NCBI RefSeq assembly: GCF_002813775.1 | Contig: NZ_CP020370.1 | Location: 4,117,501 to 4,181,500 of the forward strand | Length of the DNA stretch: 64,000 nucleotides | Direction: 5' to 3' | From: Candidatus Thiodictyon syntrophicum | GTDB taxonomy: Bacteria; Pseudomonadota; Gammaproteobacteria; Chromatiales; Chromatiaceae | Part shown: positions 52,875 to 62,112 of the stretch, piece after piece | Layout of the letters: the number at the start of each line of letters is the position of its first letter | How positions within the stretch are numbered: position 1 is the stretch's first letter | Translations under genes and position numbers: made by a program | The notes under the pieces: model-generated | Told to the model about the DNA's origin: nothing | The model's database searches: none | Seen by the model: only the letters and a program-made list of their open reading frames with translations

Positions 52875-53684
52875 ATGCACCTGCACCTGCACCGTCTTGC
52901 CTTTGCCCGACCCCGACACCGCCAGTGCCTGAGCGCCGCCGCCCTGCTGACCCTCTCGCTGTCGGCCGCGTCCGCCGGCCTGCCGGAGACGGCGGCCACC
53001 GTCAAACGCAGCGTGGTCGCGGTCGGGACCTTCCAGGTAGTGCGCGCCCAACAGCACGAATTGCGTGGGACCGGCTTTGCGGTGGCCGGCAACCACATCG
53101 TGACCAATGCCCATGTGGTGTCCGCCAAGCTGGATGCGGACCGGCGCGAGACCTATGCCATCTTCATACCGGCCGGTCGCGATCGGGCCGAGGTGCGCGA
53201 GGCCACCCTGGTGCGCAGCGACGGCGCCCATGATCTGGCCCTGCTGCGCTTCAGCGGCGCCCCCCTGCCGGCCCTGCGCCTGGGCAAGAGCACCGAGGCG
53301 CGCGAGGGGGAGCCGATCGCCTTCACCGGGTACCCGATCCTCAATGCCCTGGGGCTCTTTCCCGCAACCCATCAGGGGATCATCTCCGCCATCACCCCGG
53401 TGGTCATCCCGGTGGGCTCAGGCCGGGACCTGACCACCGAGGTCTTGAAGCGCCTGGACAAGCCTTTCGACATCTTTCAGTTGGATGCCACCGCCTACCC
53501 GGGCAATTCCGGCAGCCCACTCTACGCGGTCGGCAGCGCCCGGGTGCTGGGGGTGATCAACAGCGTCTTCGTCAAGGGTACCAAGGAGGTCGCCCTGACC
53601 AACCCGAGCGGCATCACCTACGCGATCCCGGTGGACCATGTACGCACCCTGCTTGAGGAGGCCGGGGTCAAGCTCTCGCCCTGA
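52875..53684 (+). CDS. Periplasmic trypsin-like serine protease
   Basis: 269 aa. A signal peptide covers about the first 33 residues, ending near LSAASAG. The chymotrypsin-fold triad is visible: His in IVTNAHVV, Asp in GAHDLALLRF and Ser in YPGNSGSPLY. The domain resembles the S1C (DegP-like) protease core, but no PDZ domain follows; the chain ends soon after ITYAIPVDHVRTLLEEAGV. It would act in the periplasm, possibly on damaged proteins. It stands alone after a repeat-filled gap and before a region without recognisable genes. Confidence 0.9.
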   Translation: MHLHLHRLAFARPRHRQCLSAAALLTLSLSAASAGLPETAATVKRSVVAVGTFQVVRAQQHELRGTGFAVAGNHIVTNAHVVSAKLDADRRETYAIFIPAGRDRAEVREATLVRSDGAHDLALLRFSGAPLPALRLGKSTEAREGEPIAFTGYPILNALGLFPATHQGIISAITPVVIPVGSGRDLTTEVLKRLDKPFDIFQLDATAYPGNSGSPLYAVGSARVLGVINSVFVKGTKEVALTNPSGITYAIPVDHVRTLLEEAGVKLSP

Positions 53685-54240
53685 CGAGCCGGCCAGCCGA
53701 CGCCGGACCGGACCGACGCCGCTTCAAGCGGAGGCTCGCGGCGCAGGCGCAGGCGCGCGCGGGCCTCGCCGCCTGCCGGCAGGAGGCCGCCGCCCTGCTC
53801 GTCGCCGCTCAGGAGGGCGCGCACGGCATCACGCAGCGCACGGACCGGCGCCTGCGCCGCGCCCACGACAAGGCCGAAGCCTTGGACTCCGGCCCGGGGT
53901 TGCCCGGCGGCGGGTGCCTCATCCTGTGCGCCGCTTGCGTCGGCGCTGACTGTAGGCATTTTCTGATTCATTTTCTGATTGTGAGTAAGTACGTCGGATT
54001 ATTTGATCTGGATCACATTCCAACCGGGCTCGTTAACTACACTCTCTTTGCAGTCGAGGGTTGTGACCCAACCACAACCAGGACGGTTTAGGGGGTTGCG
54101 CTTCCGCAATTTCAGGACAATTCAACCAGCAGGCACCCACGTGCCGCGACCCATCGACAACCAGACTTGTCAGCTGAAGAAACAGCGTGCGGACCGACGC
54201 TGGGACACCACAGCCGGAACACCTTGGATTACCCACTGCC
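53685..54240. other. Gap with regulatory-looking sequence
   Basis: 556 bp. The first 270 bp are GC-rich and open in several frames but resemble no family. From 53955 base composition changes: a direct repeat ATTTTCTGATT occurs twice (53958-53990), an FNR-like box follows at 54003-54016, and an inverted repeat GGTTGTG/CACAACC lies at 54059-54079. This is probably the control region of the secreted-protease operon. Confidence 0.55.
54003..54016. promoter_or_regulatory. FNR/Anr-type box
   Basis: TTGATCTGGATCAC matches the FNR consensus TTGAT-N4-ATCAA in all but the last position. It is in an AT-rich patch 225 bp upstream of the secreted protein gene at 54241, which precedes the C10 protease gene. 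It suggests oxygen-responsive control. Confidence 0.5.
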
Positions 54241-54783
54241 ATGCCGTACTCACGCACCGGGCGCGTGCCGCTTGTTGATGGCCTGTTGTTAACGGCGCTC
54301 CTCGTCCTGTTGGTCGGCCCCTGCGCCGCAGCGCCGCAGGCCGCGTCGCCGGTGACGCCCGGTGAACAAGGCAAGACCATGACAATCGATGAGATTTATG
54401 CCCGGTGCGGGGTGCCCGGCGACTGCTCGACGCCCGGCCCGTGCGAGCAGACGCGGTGTCGCATTCAGGGGGTGGTCAGCCGTATCAACATCTGGGATCA
54501 GCGGCTGCACCCGTGGCTGCCGGAAAGCAAATTCCTGCTTTACAACGCCGCCCAAACACTCAACCTCGAGGTGCGTGTCGTACCCGCCGCGGCCCCGCGC
54601 ATCCTCGACACGCTGGCCGCGCAGAGCGCGGACTGGGATGGCACGGTCACCCTCAGCGGTACGCTCGTCGGCATTGACCTGCCGATCATGACCGGCTGTC
54701 GTCGCGCGCTGATCGTCCTGCTGTCGCCGACCGATTCGCTCGTCATCGGGCAAGGAGGTGCAACGGCCGTCGCTACAGATTAG
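54241..54783 (+). CDS. Secreted protein of unknown function
   Basis: About 180 aa from ATG 54241. A signal peptide (LVDGLLLTALLVLLVGPCAAAPQ) precedes a domain with several cysteines (ARCGVPGDCSTPGPCEQTRCRI). Beta-rich stretches follow, IQGVVSRINIWDQRL, LLYNAAQTLNLEVRVV and GTVTLSGTLVGIDL, which suggest a small OB-like barrel. I do not recognise the family. It lies 96 bp upstream of the C10 protease gene and downstream of an FNR-like box, so it may be a co-secreted partner or an inhibitor. A role is not demonstrable from the sequence. Confidence 0.75.
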   Translation: MPYSRTGRVPLVDGLLLTALLVLLVGPCAAAPQAASPVTPGEQGKTMTIDEIYARCGVPGDCSTPGPCEQTRCRIQGVVSRINIWDQRLHPWLPESKFLLYNAAQTLNLEVRVVPAAAPRILDTLAAQSADWDGTVTLSGTLVGIDLPIMTGCRRALIVLLSPTDSLVIGQGGATAVATD

Positions 54784-54879
54784 CCGGGGAGCGGTCGTCC
54801 CCTTCTGCCTGCAGCGAACCGATCACGTCAGTCGGGCAGCAGCATCGTCCTTGAGTCCTTTCCCATATGGAGAAGCGCA

Positions 54880-57054
54880 ATGAAATCGCGTATGAATACT
54901 CGATCACGGATTATCGCAGGTCTCGCTGTCATTGCCTGCCTGCAATTGACTGCCGTCAGTACCCTGGCCGCGCCGGTCGCACCAGAGCGTGCGCAGATCG
55001 TGGCCACCAATTGGATGTTGGATCAAACCGGCATCGCGCATGAAGCATTGCCGGATTTTGACCGCAGCGTCGCAGTCGCCGCCGCGGCTCAGGTCCCGGC
55101 CTACTATGTCCTGAACATGAATCCGGGTGGCTGGGCGATCGTCGCGGCCGACGATGCCGCTTATCCGATCATTGCGTACTCGCCAGACGGCACGGCGCAG
55201 CGCGACGATGCGCCGCCCGCTTACCTCGAATGGATGAGTAAAGTCAATGATAGTATCCGTGCGGCGGCCCAAGCCGGCGCCCGCCGAACCTCGTCAGGCA
55301 GCCTCGCGTCGGACGGCGTAACCGCGGTGATTGCCGACGCCTGGCAGCGCCTGGATGATCCAAGCTTGCAGCCCCAGATACGGACCGGGAATGCCCTGGG
55401 CAGCACGGTACTCACAGCGGTCGCACCGCTCCTGGCTACCACCTGGTCACAGGGTACCTACTACAACCAGTTTTGTCCCGCCGATAATGCGGGGCCGGAC
55501 CGCCACGCACTGGTCGGGTGCTGTGCGACGGCCTTCGGGCAGATCCTGAGATATCACAGCCACCCGGCGACCGGTAATGGCTCACACGCCTATACTCACG
55601 CAACCTACGGCACCCTGTCGGCAAATTTCGGCGCCACCACCTACAATTGGGCGGCCATCCCGACAACGGGCAGCCTGTCGACCTACAACAGCGCCGCGGC
55701 GACGGTGTTGAGCCAGGCCGGGATCGCACTCGATATGGATTATGGGCCAAGTGGTTCGGGCTGCTACCCGTCAGCCGTCGCACCGGCATTCAGAAATTAC
55801 TTCCGCTACCTGGCGGACAACATCGTCAATCGCTCAGCCTACAGCGACACCGCGTGGATCGCGAAGATCAAGACGGACCTCGATGCGAGACGACCGGTTT
55901 TTTATGTCGGATATGGCAGCGGGGGTCACGCCTTCGTGCTGGATGGCTACGACGCCTCCGACTATTTCCACTTCAATTGGGGCTGGAATGGTGCATACGA
56001 CGGATACTTCCTGATCAGCAACCTGAACCCGGCCGGCTACAACTTCAACAGCAGCCAGGCGGCCGTGTTCAACATTCGCCCCGCGACTGCGCCGCCCACG
56101 GCGCCCACGGCGCTGACCGCGACGGCATCGTCAACCTCACAGATCAACCTGACCTGGACGGACAACAGCAGCAACGAAACCGGGTTCAGGATCGAACGCA
56201 AGACGGGGGTGTCCGGGACCTATGCGGAAATCGCCCTGCCGGCCACCAATGTCTCCAGCTTCAGCAACACCGGGCTGACCGCGGGCACCACCTATTACTA
56301 TCGGGTGCGGGCCTACAACGCCGGCGGGGACTCGGTCAACTCGAACGAGGCGCCCGCCGTGACCTTCACGACAGCCTGCACGTCCGCGAAGACGGCGATC
56401 AGCGCGGGCAGCACCTTGGGCGGGACCCTGGCGACGACCGACTGTCGGTCAACGGTGCGCTCGCCGAGCTATTACGATAACTTCACCTTCGCGGTAGCGG
56501 CCGGCACGACCTACACGATCACCATGAACTCGAAGTCCTTCGACGCCTTCCTGTACCTGCTCAACGGCGCTTCCGTGCTTGCCGACAATGACAGCGGCAA
56601 TGGCTCGTGGAATTCCAAGATCGTCTACACCGCAACGACCTCCGGGACCCTGACGATCCACGCGACGTCCCTTAGTGGCGGCGCGACGGGCGCCTACACG
56701 GTATCCCTCGCCGGCGGTGCCGGCTGCACGACGACACCGATCAGTGTGGGAAGCACCAGCGGGACCTTGGCGACGACCGATTGTCGCTCCACGGTGCGCG
56801 CGGGCAGCTACTACGACAACACCACCTTCGCCGCGACAGCGGGCACGACCTACACGATCACGTTGAGTTCGGCGGCCTTTGACGCCTATCTGTTCCTGCT
56901 CAACAGCGCCGGGGGCGTGCTGGCGTCCAACGATGATTACAGTGGGTTCAACTCCCGGATCGTCTACCGAGCGACGACCTCGGGGACCCTGACGATCCAC
57001 GCGACGGCCTATCATGTCGGCGCGACCGGGGCCTACCTGGTGACGAGAAACTAG
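54880..57054 (+). CDS. Secreted C10 (streptopain-type) cysteine protease with FN3 and two PPC domains
   Basis: 724 aa. After the signal peptide comes an inhibitory propeptide (Spi-like, YYVLNMNPGGWAIVAADD). The C10 catalytic domain (about residues 170-405) has the nucleophile in GCCATAFGQIL (about 214), His in GHAFVLDGY (about 350) and a conserved FHFNWGWNG. A fibronectin type III domain (about 408-500) follows. Two pre-peptidase C-terminal (PPC) domains (about 505-610 and 615-724) repeat TTDCRSTV, SYYDN, AGTTYTIT, AFDAYLFLLN and SGTLTIHAT. Ribosome site GGAGAAG. Related enzymes are Streptococcus SpeB and Prevotella interpain. It should be exported, probably in inactive proform. Confidence 0.93.
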   Translation: MKSRMNTRSRIIAGLAVIACLQLTAVSTLAAPVAPERAQIVATNWMLDQTGIAHEALPDFDRSVAVAAAAQVPAYYVLNMNPGGWAIVAADDAAYPIIAYSPDGTAQRDDAPPAYLEWMSKVNDSIRAAAQAGARRTSSGSLASDGVTAVIADAWQRLDDPSLQPQIRTGNALGSTVLTAVAPLLATTWSQGTYYNQFCPADNAGPDRHALVGCCATAFGQILRYHSHPATGNGSHAYTHATYGTLSANFGATTYNWAAIPTTGSLSTYNSAAATVLSQAGIALDMDYGPSGSGCYPSAVAPAFRNYFRYLADNIVNRSAYSDTAWIAKIKTDLDARRPVFYVGYGSGGHAFVLDGYDASDYFHFNWGWNGAYDGYFLISNLNPAGYNFNSSQAAVFNIRPATAPPTAPTALTATASSTSQINLTWTDNSSNETGFRIERKTGVSGTYAEIALPATNVSSFSNTGLTAGTTYYYRVRAYNAGGDSVNSNEAPAVTFTTACTSAKTAISAGSTLGGTLATTDCRSTVRSPSYYDNFTFAVAAGTTYTITMNSKSFDAFLYLLNGASVLADNDSGNGSWNSKIVYTATTSGTLTIHATSLSGGATGAYTVSLAGGAGCTTTPISVGSTSGTLATTDCRSTVRAGSYYDNTTFAATAGTTYTITLSSAAFDAYLFLLNSAGGVLASNDDYSGFNSRIVYRATTSGTLTIHATAYHVGATGAYLVTRN

Positions 57055-57509
57055 CGCCGACAGGGGGCAACGGCGCACCGTCACGCGCGGCGGCGCGCCG
57101 CCAAGCCCCTGTGGCGCATCCGATCCCGGCGGCGCAGACCTGGTCTCCCGGTCTTCGCCGCCGCTTTGTTTGCCGTTGCCCTTCATCATGCTGCACTCCG
57201 CTTCGACCCGCTGGTTCGAGGTCTTGAGCCCCAAGACCGAGACCGTGCGGGTCGGGGCGCAGGCCTGCTCGGGGAGGTAGGTCATGCACATCGCACGCGA
57301 CCGTATCAGGGTCCAGATCTGCAAGGACATCAGCGGGCTGCGCCCGGGGGTCGCGGTGCTGGGCAGCGGCCGCTTGCGGTCCATTTCGGCCGCTTCGTCG
57401 AGGCGACCGAGCGGCTCCTGAAGGCCGGTCCGCGCAGCGGACCCTACCTAGCCGCCCCGCGGTTGGTTATGCTGCACGCCTGCACCACCCCGCAGGAGGA
57501 CCTGAGGCG
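57055..57509. other. Gap with possible gene debris
   Basis: 455 bp. A short plus-strand frame from 57189 (starting LHSASTRWFEVLSP) stops after about 30 codons, and another from 57284 after about 47. Either could be debris of a larger gene, but neither matches anything convincingly. An early hairpin-like GC stretch follows the protease stop. Confidence 0.35.
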
Positions 57510-58256
57510 ATGAATCCACTGCCGCACTACGACCCCGACGACCCCTACCCGGAGAGCGACGGTCAGCCCATGGCGGAGAACACCGAACAGTATGAATGGC
57601 TGGTCAAGATCAAGGAGAACCTGGAGATCCTGTTTACCCAAAACCCGGATGTCTTTGTTGCCGGCGATCTCTTCTGGTATCCGACCAAGGATCGGCAGAT
57701 CACCGGCCCGGTGGCCCCGGACGTGATGGTCGCCATCGGCCGACCCAAGGGCCGCCGCGGCTGCTACAAGCAGTGGGAAGAGGGTGGCATAGCCCCGCAG
57801 GTCGTCTTCGAGATCCTGTCGCCGGCCAACAGCCTCAAAGAGATGGCCGACAAGCGCTCCTTCTATGACAGCTTCGGGGTGGAGGAATACTACGTCTACG
57901 ACCCCGCGGCCAACCGGCTCGAGGTGTGGCTGCGCCAACAGGGGCGGCTGCACCGGATGTCGCATCTGAAGGGCTGGACCAGCCCGCGGCTCGGTATCCG
58001 CTTCGCCCTGAGCGGGGCGACCCTGGAGATCTTCGACCCCGCGGGCCAGCCCTTCCTGACCTCCGTGGAACTGGCCGAGCGCCTCCAGCGTGCGGATGAG
58101 CGGGCGGAGTATGAGGCCGCTCGGGCCGAGCACGAGGCCGCGCAAGCGCGACAGGAGCGTGAACGCGCCGCGCGCGAGGGCCTGCGTGCACAGGAGGAGC
58201 ACGCCCGCGCCGAGCGGCTGGCCGAGCGGCTGCGCGCACTGGGGATCGAGCCCTGA
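57510..58256 (+). CDS. Uma2 family nuclease with C-terminal coiled coil
   Basis: 248 aa. The Uma2 core shows DLFWYPTKD, PVAPDVMVAIG (Asp) and VVFEILSPANS (Glu), with SFYDSFGVEEYYVYDP. After residue 190 a charged helix rich in Glu-Arg-Ala repeats (ERAEYEAARAEHEAAQA) forms a likely coiled coil, an extension seen in a common Uma2 subclass. The domain is a PD-(D/E)xK-type nuclease fold whose biological role is unknown. It is intact and differs in subclass from the Uma2 gene at 5981. Confidence 0.9.
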   Translation: MNPLPHYDPDDPYPESDGQPMAENTEQYEWLVKIKENLEILFTQNPDVFVAGDLFWYPTKDRQITGPVAPDVMVAIGRPKGRRGCYKQWEEGGIAPQVVFEILSPANSLKEMADKRSFYDSFGVEEYYVYDPAANRLEVWLRQQGRLHRMSHLKGWTSPRLGIRFALSGATLEIFDPAGQPFLTSVELAERLQRADERAEYEAARAEHEAAQARQERERAAREGLRAQEEHARAERLAERLRALGIEP

Positions 58257-58278
58257 GCCCAGGTCCGCGCGGCAAGCC

Positions 58279-58941
58279 TCAGAAGTCCCCGAAGGTAGCG
58301 AAGTCCCCGCCGTCGTCGAGCAGCGTGTCGTCCTGCGGGTCCGCCTGATCGGGCGCGGCCGGCTCCGGCTCGTTCGCCGGCGGCTCGGCGGCCTTCGCCT
58401 CCTGGCCGCCGAAGAGACCGCCCAAGGCGCTGGCGAGCATGACACCGCCCGCCACCCCGGCCGCGGTCGTCAGGGCCGAGGACATGAAACCGCCGCCGCC
58501 CGGCTGGCCCTGCCCGAAGGGGCCGCGGCCGGCGGCTGCCGGCACCGCCGGATTGCCCCAGCCCCGACTCTGGGGGGGCTGGGTCCCGTAAGGGGTGCCG
58601 GGCGCCATGACCGGCGCGCGCTCAGCCCCCGGCAGCACCGTGCCGACCGACTGGCCCGAACCGCCGCCGAAGAGTCCGCCCAGGAAGCTCCCGCCGCCGG
58701 CCGCCGGCGCCGGGCGCTCGGCCAGTTCCTGCTCCAGCTCCTGAATGCGCTGGTACTGCGCCTGCATCGCGTGATCCTGGACGAGGATTACCTGCGCCAT
58801 GTAATAGGGTGCCGCCGGCTGGGCCCGCAGGGCCTCCGCGATCACTTGCTCCGCGCCGGGATCGCGGGGACCGGACTGCTGCTGCGCCTGCTTCAGCTTG
58901 GCGAAGAGCCCGTCGATCAGTTGGCGTTCGTTTTGTTCCAT
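58279..58941 (-). CDS. DUF2076 domain protein
   Basis: About 220 aa. The N-terminus MEQNERQLIDGLFAKLKQAQQQSGPRDPGAE and the PYYMAQVILVQ motif are the DUF2076 signature, followed by a coiled-coil bit (RIQELEQELAERP). A Gly/Pro-rich middle with FLGGLFGGG and a GGFMSSALTTAAGVAGGVMLASALGGLFG hydrophobic segment follows, then an acidic tail. The family is conserved and possibly periplasmic or membrane-associated, with no known role. ATG 58941 with AGGTGA upstream is the likely start; 58989 is longer. Confidence 0.9.
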   Translation of the reverse strand: MEQNERQLIDGLFAKLKQAQQQSGPRDPGAEQVIAEALRAQPAAPYYMAQVILVQDHAMQAQYQRIQELEQELAERPAPAAGGGSFLGGLFGGGSGQSVGTVLPGAERAPVMAPGTPYGTQPPQSRGWGNPAVPAAAGRGPFGQGQPGGGGFMSSALTTAAGVAGGVMLASALGGLFGGQEAKAAEPPANEPEPAAPDQADPQDDTLLDDGGDFATFGDF

Positions 58942-59183
58942 CGTGTCACCTTGAGTGTTGGTTGAAAGTGTTCGCAAGACAGACGCCATATGGGTCCGCC
59001 GGCCCGCATTCCCACGCTGCCGGAGCGTGCAAATCGTCGCCGCGGCGAGGCCCCGCGGGCGGGTGCGGGACCAACTGAAGCCTCGACCGCGGTTGCGGAC
59101 GGACCGCTACCGGCCGTAACGAGGTAAACTGGGGAGATGGATCACCGCTCCGACCCGAATGAGCCAACACCGAGAACCGCCGG

Positions 59184-60227
59184 ATGCACCCGTCGCGCCC
59201 ACTGCTCCCACTGCTCCCACTGCTCCTGTGTCTCTGGCCGCTGGCCGCGGCGGCGGAGCCCTTCGCGGGCAGCCTGATCGCGGAGAAGGACTGTCCGGCG
59301 GGCACCTCGACCAAGCATCAGAAGAATCCGGGGCAGATCCGTCTGGTGCCGGGGCAAAGCTATAGGGTCGTCGCCCGCAACCAGCCGCAGCCGACGCATT
59401 ACCAAGTGCGCATCGAGTCCGCAGAGCCCAAGGACCGGTGGGTGGAGGCCTCCTGCGGCCGGTTCGCTGCGCCCCTGGCGGCCGCACCCCAGGCGCCGGA
59501 CCAACCGTCGGCGCCACCCGCGGTAACCCGGGCGGCAACCCCGACCACGGCCCCTGCTGCCGCCGCGCCGGGCGGGATGGACGCCCAGTACGTCCTCGCC
59601 GCCACTTGGCAGCCGGCCTTCTGCGAGCCGCGCCCACATCGCCCGGAGTGCCAGGGTCTGACCCCGGAACGGGCCGACGCCCGCCGGTTCTCGCTCCACG
59701 GGCTCTGGCCGCAACCGATCGGGCGTGCCTACTGCGGGATCGCACAGCCGGACCGCACCGCCGCCGAGTCGGGTGACTGGAAGCGCCTGCCGCGGCCTGA
59801 CCTCAGCACAGCCACCCGCGCACAGCTCGAGCAGCAGATGCCTGGGACGGCCGGCAACCTGGAGCGCCACGAGTGGGCCAAGCACGGGAGCTGTTACGGC
59901 ACGGATGCGGAGACCTACTTCCGGCACGCGCTGGCGCTGCTCGCGCAACTCAACGACTCGCAGGTGCAGCGGCTGTTTGAGTCCAACATCGGCAAACGGC
60001 TGCGCGCGGAGGAGGTACGGGCCGCCGTCGCGCGCACCTTCGGTCCGGGCAGCGGGGAGCGGGTGCGGCTGGAGTGCGACCAGGACGGCCTGATCACTGA
60101 ACTGCGCATCGGGCTCAAGGGGGCGATCACGGACCAGTCGCCCCTGGCCGAGCTGATCCGGGCGGCACCGACGCGCACGGTCGGCTGCCGCGGCGGCTGG
60201 GTGGATCGGGCCGGCCCCGGTCGCTAG
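59184..60227 (+). CDS. Secreted ribonuclease T2
   Basis: 347 aa. A signal peptide (LLPLLPLLLCLWPLAAAAEP) is followed by an N-terminal domain with KDCPAGTSTKHQKNPGQIRLVPGQ, a Pro/Ala linker, and the RNase T2 core from about residue 130. Both catalytic motifs are intact: CAS1 FSLHGLWPQ and CAS2 HEWAKHGSCYG. The enzyme cleaves RNA through a 2',3'-cyclic phosphate in the periplasm or outside the cell, for nutrient scavenging or defence. The extra N-terminal domain before the core is a family variant. It faces the unrelated secreted-protein pair with convergent ends. Confidence 0.93.
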   Translation: MHPSRPLLPLLPLLLCLWPLAAAAEPFAGSLIAEKDCPAGTSTKHQKNPGQIRLVPGQSYRVVARNQPQPTHYQVRIESAEPKDRWVEASCGRFAAPLAAAPQAPDQPSAPPAVTRAATPTTAPAAAAPGGMDAQYVLAATWQPAFCEPRPHRPECQGLTPERADARRFSLHGLWPQPIGRAYCGIAQPDRTAAESGDWKRLPRPDLSTATRAQLEQQMPGTAGNLERHEWAKHGSCYGTDAETYFRHALALLAQLNDSQVQRLFESNIGKRLRAEEVRAAVARTFGPGSGERVRLECDQDGLITELRIGLKGAITDQSPLAELIRAAPTRTVGCRGGWVDRAGPGR

Positions 60228-60284
60228 ATCGGAGCGCCAACGCAGGCCCCAGGGGCCCCGGCCACGGCCGGGGCCGCGACTCGA

Positions 60285-61127
60285 TCAGAAATCAACCACC
60301 TGCCACCCGTCCGCGGTCTTGGTCAACGCGATTTTTTCGTTCCGGGTAAACAGTTTGACGGCAACGGTAGCGTGCCGATCGTCCTTGATTTGCTCATCGG
60401 TGACAGTCGCGCCCTGGAACAGGGTTGCCAGGTCGTCCAGATCTTTCTGCGACGCGGTCTGGCTTCGCAGCGAAGTGAATTCCTCCGCCGCGCTGTCGGC
60501 GAAACAGTGGCTCAGCAGTTCACCATTGCGCGCGGTCGCGGCGGCGATCAAAGTTTGCACCGCGGCCCCGGGGGTCGAGAAATTGCCCGCGGCCGGCGCT
60601 ACGCCGGGGCTGCTCGACGCCGCGGCTGGCGCGCCCGCTCCGCTATCCGGAATCATCGCCACTTTATTGCGGAAAAAAAAGTGCCAACCCGCGCCGCCAT
60701 TTCTTGTTGTGATCGCAGCCAGTTGCCAGCCGTCGTTCTCCAACTTGATCAGACCGTCGGCGAAGCTGTTGAGGCCCAGATCAGTAATGCCCTGATCGTC
60801 GATCAGTTTATATTCAATCGGCGGCTGCGGCAGCGGCCGGTGCCATGGCGATTGCCTGAAATACAGCCAACCAGCAGCACCTTGATCGTTCGCCGTGGTG
60901 ACGATGAACAGCTCAAATCCCACCTCGCCGAGCTTGTTCATCCCCGCGACCATGTCGCCACCGCCAAGCCGCGCAAGGCTGTCGGGGTCGTGGCGCAAGA
61001 ATCGCCAATGTGATGAAGGCCCCGCGTCGGTCGGCGTCGCGGCCGGCGGCTGGGCGAGCGCGACCTCAGCACCGCACGCAAGCAGATTGATCAGAATGAC
61101 AACTGCAACGTAATGACGGACGTTCAT
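60285..61127 (-). CDS. Secreted protein with tandem DUF4177-like units and NTF2-like tail
   Basis: 280 aa with a signal peptide (VAVVILINLLACGAEVALA). Two similar segments, MNKLGEVGFELFIVTTANDQGAAGWLYFRQ and LIKLENDGWQLAAITTRNGGAGWHFFFRN, look like tandem DUF4177-type units. After an Ala/Ser/Pro linker, the C-terminal 100 residues (GAAVQTLIAAATARNGELLSHCFADSAAEEF...VVDF) resemble NTF2-like DUF4878 domains. No enzyme motif is seen. It starts 4 bp after the stop of the upstream secreted-protein gene, so both are in one operon. Function unknown. Confidence 0.7.
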   Translation of the reverse strand: MNVRHYVAVVILINLLACGAEVALAQPPAATPTDAGPSSHWRFLRHDPDSLARLGGGDMVAGMNKLGEVGFELFIVTTANDQGAAGWLYFRQSPWHRPLPQPPIEYKLIDDQGITDLGLNSFADGLIKLENDGWQLAAITTRNGGAGWHFFFRNKVAMIPDSGAGAPAAASSSPGVAPAAGNFSTPGAAVQTLIAAATARNGELLSHCFADSAAEEFTSLRSQTASQKDLDDLATLFQGATVTDEQIKDDRHATVAVKLFTRNEKIALTKTADGWQVVDF

Positions 61128-61131
61128 TGCG

Positions 61132-62112
61132 CTATTGCCTCTTGTAGACTGCCTTCGTCTGCTCGTCGCGGAGCCGGTCGGCGTCGAGGAAGGTGAACTG
61201 GGTCGCGGCGGCGGGATAATTCAGCTGCGTGCACACGTTGTCGCGGACGCACCACTCCTGGGGCTCCCACCCGGTCGGCTTCTGGCTGAGTTGAAACAGC
61301 GTCGAGGAGATGGGCGAGACGGTATAGGTACCCCACACCTGCACGGTCAAACCGAAGTCCCAGCGCTCGAATCGGTTGAAGTTCCCGTTAGCCTCGAGGA
61401 TCGCAATGCCCTCGACCCGGGCGCCGCCCAGGACCAGGCTGGTATGCCAGGTGCCGACGACCGGCGCGATCAGCGTTGCCGACGGTGGCTGGGGCGATGG
61501 CGGTCCGACCCCCGGCGCGGGGGCTGGAGTGGCGAAGGTCGGCGGCAACGGCCTCGGGCCGGGCGGGGGAGCAGGCGATGGCACGGGCCTCAGGTCACCG
61601 AACGCGGGGGGCTGCGGACCGGGCGCCGGGGCGGGCGGCGGCGCAACAGGCCGTGGCTCGGCAACGGGCGGCGAGGGCTGAGGGGCCGGCGGCGCTGCGA
61701 CAGGCAAGGCCGCAACGAGCGATGCCGGGTCAGCGATGCCTTTCAAGGTTCCCTTGAAGGTGCGGTTGGCGATCACGACCTTGGTTTCGCCCGTGGTCGG
61801 GTGCTTGAGGATCGACACGTCCGCCATGAACTCGGCCGAAATCGCGCCATCGTCCTCGCAGACAAAGGTCTGGCCGTTGGCGAGCGGGATCTCCTTTCCG
61901 GTCTCACAGCCCTCAAACAAGATAAAATCATAGCCTTCAGCCACTTCGACCTCAGTCGTGCTGACCAGGACGAAACCCTTCCCTTGATAGAACGCGACGG
62001 TGTCGTCCTCGACTCGGTCGGAGTCCTCGGCGTCGGCAGGGCTGGCACCGGCGACGACGAGTAGTACGGACAGCCAGAGTACATGCCGGGCAGCGACGCA
62101 ATGGGTATTCAT
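61132..62112 (-). CDS. Secreted protein with Pro-rich linker and lipocalin-like C-terminus
   Basis: About 326 aa from ATG 62112 with a signal peptide (VLWLSVLLVVAGASPADA). The N-terminal domain (about 25-140) is beta-rich with a Cys pair (EGCETGKE and TFVCEDDG). A 90-residue linker is nearly half Pro. The C-terminal domain PVVGTWHTSLVLGGARVEGIAILEANGNFNRF... looks like a small lipocalin-type barrel with two further Cys. I do not recognise either domain as a named family. It forms an operon with the 280-aa secreted protein. The linker implies it may span the cell wall or periplasm. Confidence 0.7.
   Translation of the reverse strand: MNTHCVAARHVLWLSVLLVVAGASPADAEDSDRVEDDTVAFYQGKGFVLVSTTEVEVAEGYDFILFEGCETGKEIPLANGQTFVCEDDGAISAEFMADVSILKHPTTGETKVVIANRTFKGTLKGIADPASLVAALPVAAPPAPQPSPPVAEPRPVAPPPAPAPGPQPPAFGDLRPVPSPAPPPGPRPLPPTFATPAPAPGVGPPSPQPPSATLIAPVVGTWHTSLVLGGARVEGIAILEANGNFNRFERWDFGLTVQVWGTYTVSPISSTLFQLSQKPTGWEPQEWCVRDNVCTQLNYPAAATQFTFLDADRLRDEQTKAVYKRQ

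Noticed and set aside
53638-53949. Overlapping plus- and minus-strand frames after the serine protease
   Set aside because: Both overlap the protease 3' end and give Arg/Ala-rich translations with no family likeness.
57166-57513. Start of a V-type ATPase subunit I gene (RWFEVL motif)
   Set aside because: Only about 15 residues look similar and the frame stops soon after, which is too little to support the call.
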